From Faucicola sp032089155 (GTDB taxonomy: Bacteria; Pseudomonadota; Gammaproteobacteria; Pseudomonadales; Moraxellaceae): a stretch of DNA of 8,074 nt. The notes below the pieces were generated by a model. The model made no database searches. It had not been told where the DNA came from and worked only from the letters and a program-made list of their open reading frames with translations. This document shows, one piece after another, positions 6,625 to 8,074 of this stretch. Location of the stretch: contig DAMDEV010000122.1 of assembly GCA_032089155.1 (NCBI GenBank), positions 1 through 8,074 on the forward strand, given 5' to 3'. The position numbers and the translations under genes are program-made. How positions within the stretch are numbered: the stretch's first letter is position 1; every line of letters starts with the position of its first letter.

Positions 6625-6658
6625 AAGCCAACTTTAAAATGCCAATCTCGAGTAACTT

Positions 6659-7492
6659 ATGACCTTATTTACGACGTTACAATCGCTTGTCCCACAACAA
6701 AAAATCAGTGAAATCGCAGGTCGTCTTGCCCAAAGCCGTCATCCGATGGTGAAAAAAACCTTTATTCGTACCTTTGCTTCGGTGTATGGCATCAAGCTAG
6801 AGGAATATGCGCGCGGTAGTTTTTCTCAGTATGACAGTTTTAATGATTTTTTTACCCGTGAGCTCAAAGATGGCGCGCGCAAGATTGATGATGACCCAAA
6901 TGCGCTGATCTGTCCTGCAGATGGCATGATATCGCAATTGGGGCAAATCGATAAAGACCAAATCCTGCAAGCCAAAGGCAAATCGTATGAAGTTGGGCAA
7001 TTGCTCGCGGATTATGAACTTGGCAAAGCCATGCAAGAGGGAAGTTTTGTCACCGTGTATTTGGCACCGACCAATTATCACCGCGTGCATATGCCGTTTG
7101 ACGGTACTTTGGTAGAAACCATCTATGTGCCAGGACAGCTATTCTCGGTCAATAACGAGACAGCTGAAAACATTACCGATTTGTTTGCCCGTAATGAGCG
7201 CTGCGTGTGTGTGTTTGATACCGAATTTGGTAAAGCTTGCGTTGTGCTAGTCGGGGCGATGATTGTAGCAGGGATTGAAACAGTTGCCACAGGCAAAATC
7301 AAACGTAGCGATCGCGTGCAGCGGCAAACCCATCAGATGACGTTGAAAAAAGGCGATGAACTTGGGCGGTTTTATTTGGGCTCAACGGCGATTGTGGTAT
7401 TACCAAAATCAGCAGGCATGGCTTGGGGCGCGGGTCTTTCTAATTCAGTGCCGGTGACAATGGGTCAACGTCTGGGTACTTTTTTGCAGTAA
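6659..7492 (+). CDS. psd: Phosphatidylserine decarboxylase proenzyme
   Basis: Inner-membrane enzyme that converts phosphatidylserine to phosphatidylethanolamine, the last step of PE synthesis. It is made as a 277-residue proenzyme that cuts itself to leave a pyruvoyl group. The self-cleavage motif LGST is at 240-243, so cleavage between G241 and S242 would give a beta chain of about 241 and an alpha chain of about 36 residues. The protease triad residues are present: D88 (CPADG) and H144 (YHRVHMP), with S242 as the nucleophile. FNDFFTREL (61-69) and APTNYHR are family signatures, and the length agrees with type I bacterial Psd. The start at 6659 has only a weak GAG site 6 bases upstream but gives the expected N-terminus. 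It is divergent from dtd and followed by its own terminator, so it is probably transcribed alone. Confidence 0.97.
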   Translation: MTLFTTLQSLVPQQKISEIAGRLAQSRHPMVKKTFIRTFASVYGIKLEEYARGSFSQYDSFNDFFTRELKDGARKIDDDPNALICPADGMISQLGQIDKDQILQAKGKSYEVGQLLADYELGKAMQEGSFVTVYLAPTNYHRVHMPFDGTLVETIYVPGQLFSVNNETAENITDLFARNERCVCVFDTEFGKACVVLVGAMIVAGIETVATGKIKRSDRVQRQTHQMTLKKGDELGRFYLGSTAIVVLPKSAGMAWGAGLSNSVPVTMGQRLGTFLQ

Positions 7493-7510
7493 GCTGCCAA
7501 GGTATAGGTT

Positions 7511-7538
7511 AAAAAAGGTGGCTACTGCTGCCTTTTTT
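7511..7538 (+). terminator. Rho-independent terminator after psd
   Basis: A 12-bp stem pairs AAAAAAGGTGGC (7511-7522) with GCTGCCTTTTTT (7527-7538). It has two G-T wobbles, a 4-base TACT loop and a T6 run, and begins 18 bases after the psd stop. Confidence 0.88.
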
Positions 7539-7619
7539 ATGCTGTGTTTTAGCCAATCTGCAAGGTTGATTGCTCACATAAACTAAACGATAACGAAAAA
7601 TATTTTAGGAAAATTTGTT

Positions 7620-7625
7620 TATAAT
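7620..7625 (+). promoter_or_regulatory. Candidate -10 element for the efflux transporter gene
   Basis: A perfect TATAAT lies 64 bases before the proposed ATG at 7690 and after the psd terminator. As before psd, a TG lies two bases upstream (TTTGTTTATAAT) and the sequence continues A-GCCGACTT. No clear -35 is seen. Confidence 0.5.
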
Positions 7626-7647
7626 AGCCGACTTATGATTTTTGCCT

Positions 7648-7678
7648 GCTTTTTTATTTAGACGCGCTTTTTTATTTA
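7648..7678 (+). repeat. Perfect 13-bp tandem repeat in the efflux gene leader
   Basis: GCTTTTTTATTTA occurs at 7648-7660 and again at 7666-7678, an 18-base period. It fills the leader just before the transporter ATG, where a ribosome site would be expected. It may be the product of a small duplication, or an AU-rich translation or turnover element. Confidence 0.6.
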
Positions 7679-7689
7679 AATTGATCACT

Positions 7690-8074
7690 ATGAACCTACC
7701 GCAAACACCGCACCCTCAGCCATCGCACGATTTAGACTATCCAACCGTTTGGATTATGATTTTGGGGTTGATTATTGCCATCGGTCCGCTGTCGATTGAT
7801 ATGTATTTGCCGGCTTTGCCCAGTATGGCAAAAGATTTTGGCGTGGCAACGGCTTTTATGTCCAATTCGGTGCCTGCGTATTTTGTGGGATTGGTGGTCG
7901 GGCAGTTGTTTTATGGTCCGATTTCGGATCGGATTGGGCGCATTAAGCCCTTGTATGTGGGCATGGTACTGTATGTGATTGCTTCGGTGATGTGCGCCAC
8001 GACCACCAATGAATACGTGTTGTTTGTCTCACGAACGCTACAGGCGTTGGGCGCGTGTGTGGGAACAGTGGTGT
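7690..8074 (+). CDS. Bcr/CflA-type multidrug efflux MFS transporter, 3'-truncated by the window edge
   Basis: The first 128 residues of a proton-driven inner-membrane exporter; the frame is still open at the last base. A short proline- and histidine-rich cytoplasmic N-terminus (1-19) leads to TM1 (about 20-42) ending in SIDMYLPALP, a hallmark of Bcr/CflA drug transporters with the membrane-embedded D38. TM2 (about 62-78) is followed by MFS motif A, GPISDRIGR (76-84), then TM3 (about 87-104) and the start of TM4 with SRTLQALGA (R115). Family members export bicyclomycin, chloramphenicol, sulfonamides or small peptides; the substrate here cannot be told. The ATG at 7690 is chosen because it gives a normal-length N-terminus and a stop lies upstream in frame at 7636-7638. 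No Shine-Dalgarno is visible before it, and in-frame TTGs at 7642 and 7681 or the Met at residue 23 are weaker alternatives. Confidence 0.9.
   Translation, partial: MNLPQTPHPQPSHDLDYPTVWIMILGLIIAIGPLSIDMYLPALPSMAKDFGVATAFMSNSVPAYFVGLVVGQLFYGPISDRIGRIKPLYVGMVLYVIASVMCATTTNEYVLFVSRTLQALGACVGTVV

Noticed and set aside
7635..7661. Eight-codon reading frame (MIFACFFI) as a leader peptide for the efflux gene
   Set aside because: There is no ribosome site, it begins within a few bases of the predicted transcription start, and no hairpin pair suggests attenuation.
7775..7978. 67-residue frame rich in Cys and Arg inside the transporter
   Set aside because: It is an out-of-frame shadow; the frame from 7690 gives a clear MFS protein over the same bases.

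Overview
This 8,074-base window is a compact stretch of chromosomal housekeeping genes from a gammaproteobacterium. The proteins look most like those of Moraxellaceae (Moraxella, Psychrobacter or Acinetobacter relatives). I base this on remembered E. coli and Acinetobacter homologues, the moderate base composition with AT-rich spacers, and the GC-stem/T-run terminators. The species cannot be fixed from this alone. I see no mobile element, prophage, CRISPR array, tRNA or rRNA, and no gap between genes exceeds 300 bases.

Layout, left to right. (1) The 3' part of typA/bipA (translational GTPase; the first ~57 codons lie outside the window) ends in a strong hairpin terminator. (2) mscL, the large mechanosensitive channel, is a single-gene unit with its own terminator. 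(3) dadA, a D-amino acid dehydrogenase, starts just after that terminator and runs tail-to-tail into phoR, with a 26-base overlap of the two coding ends. (4) phoB-phoR on the minus strand is the phosphate-starvation two-component system, in the order phoB then phoR. Upstream of phoB lies a textbook PHO box with a -10 hexamer at the expected distance, so the operon is very likely autoregulated. (5) dtd (D-aminoacyl-tRNA deacylase, minus strand) is divergent from (6) psd (phosphatidylserine decarboxylase proenzyme, plus strand), which ends in a 12-bp hairpin terminator. (7) The first 128 codons of a Bcr/CflA-type drug efflux transporter run off the right edge.

The genes do not form one pathway. 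typA serves ribosome assembly and stress, mscL osmotic protection, psd phosphatidylethanolamine synthesis and phoBR phosphate sensing. dadA and dtd both deal with D-amino acids, but they stand apart in separate units.

No new biological system is evident. The most informative non-coding signals are the PHO box array before phoB, a perfect 17-bp dyad before dadA, a shared -10 context before psd and the transporter, a perfect 13-bp direct repeat in the transporter leader, and the phoR/dadA coding overlap.
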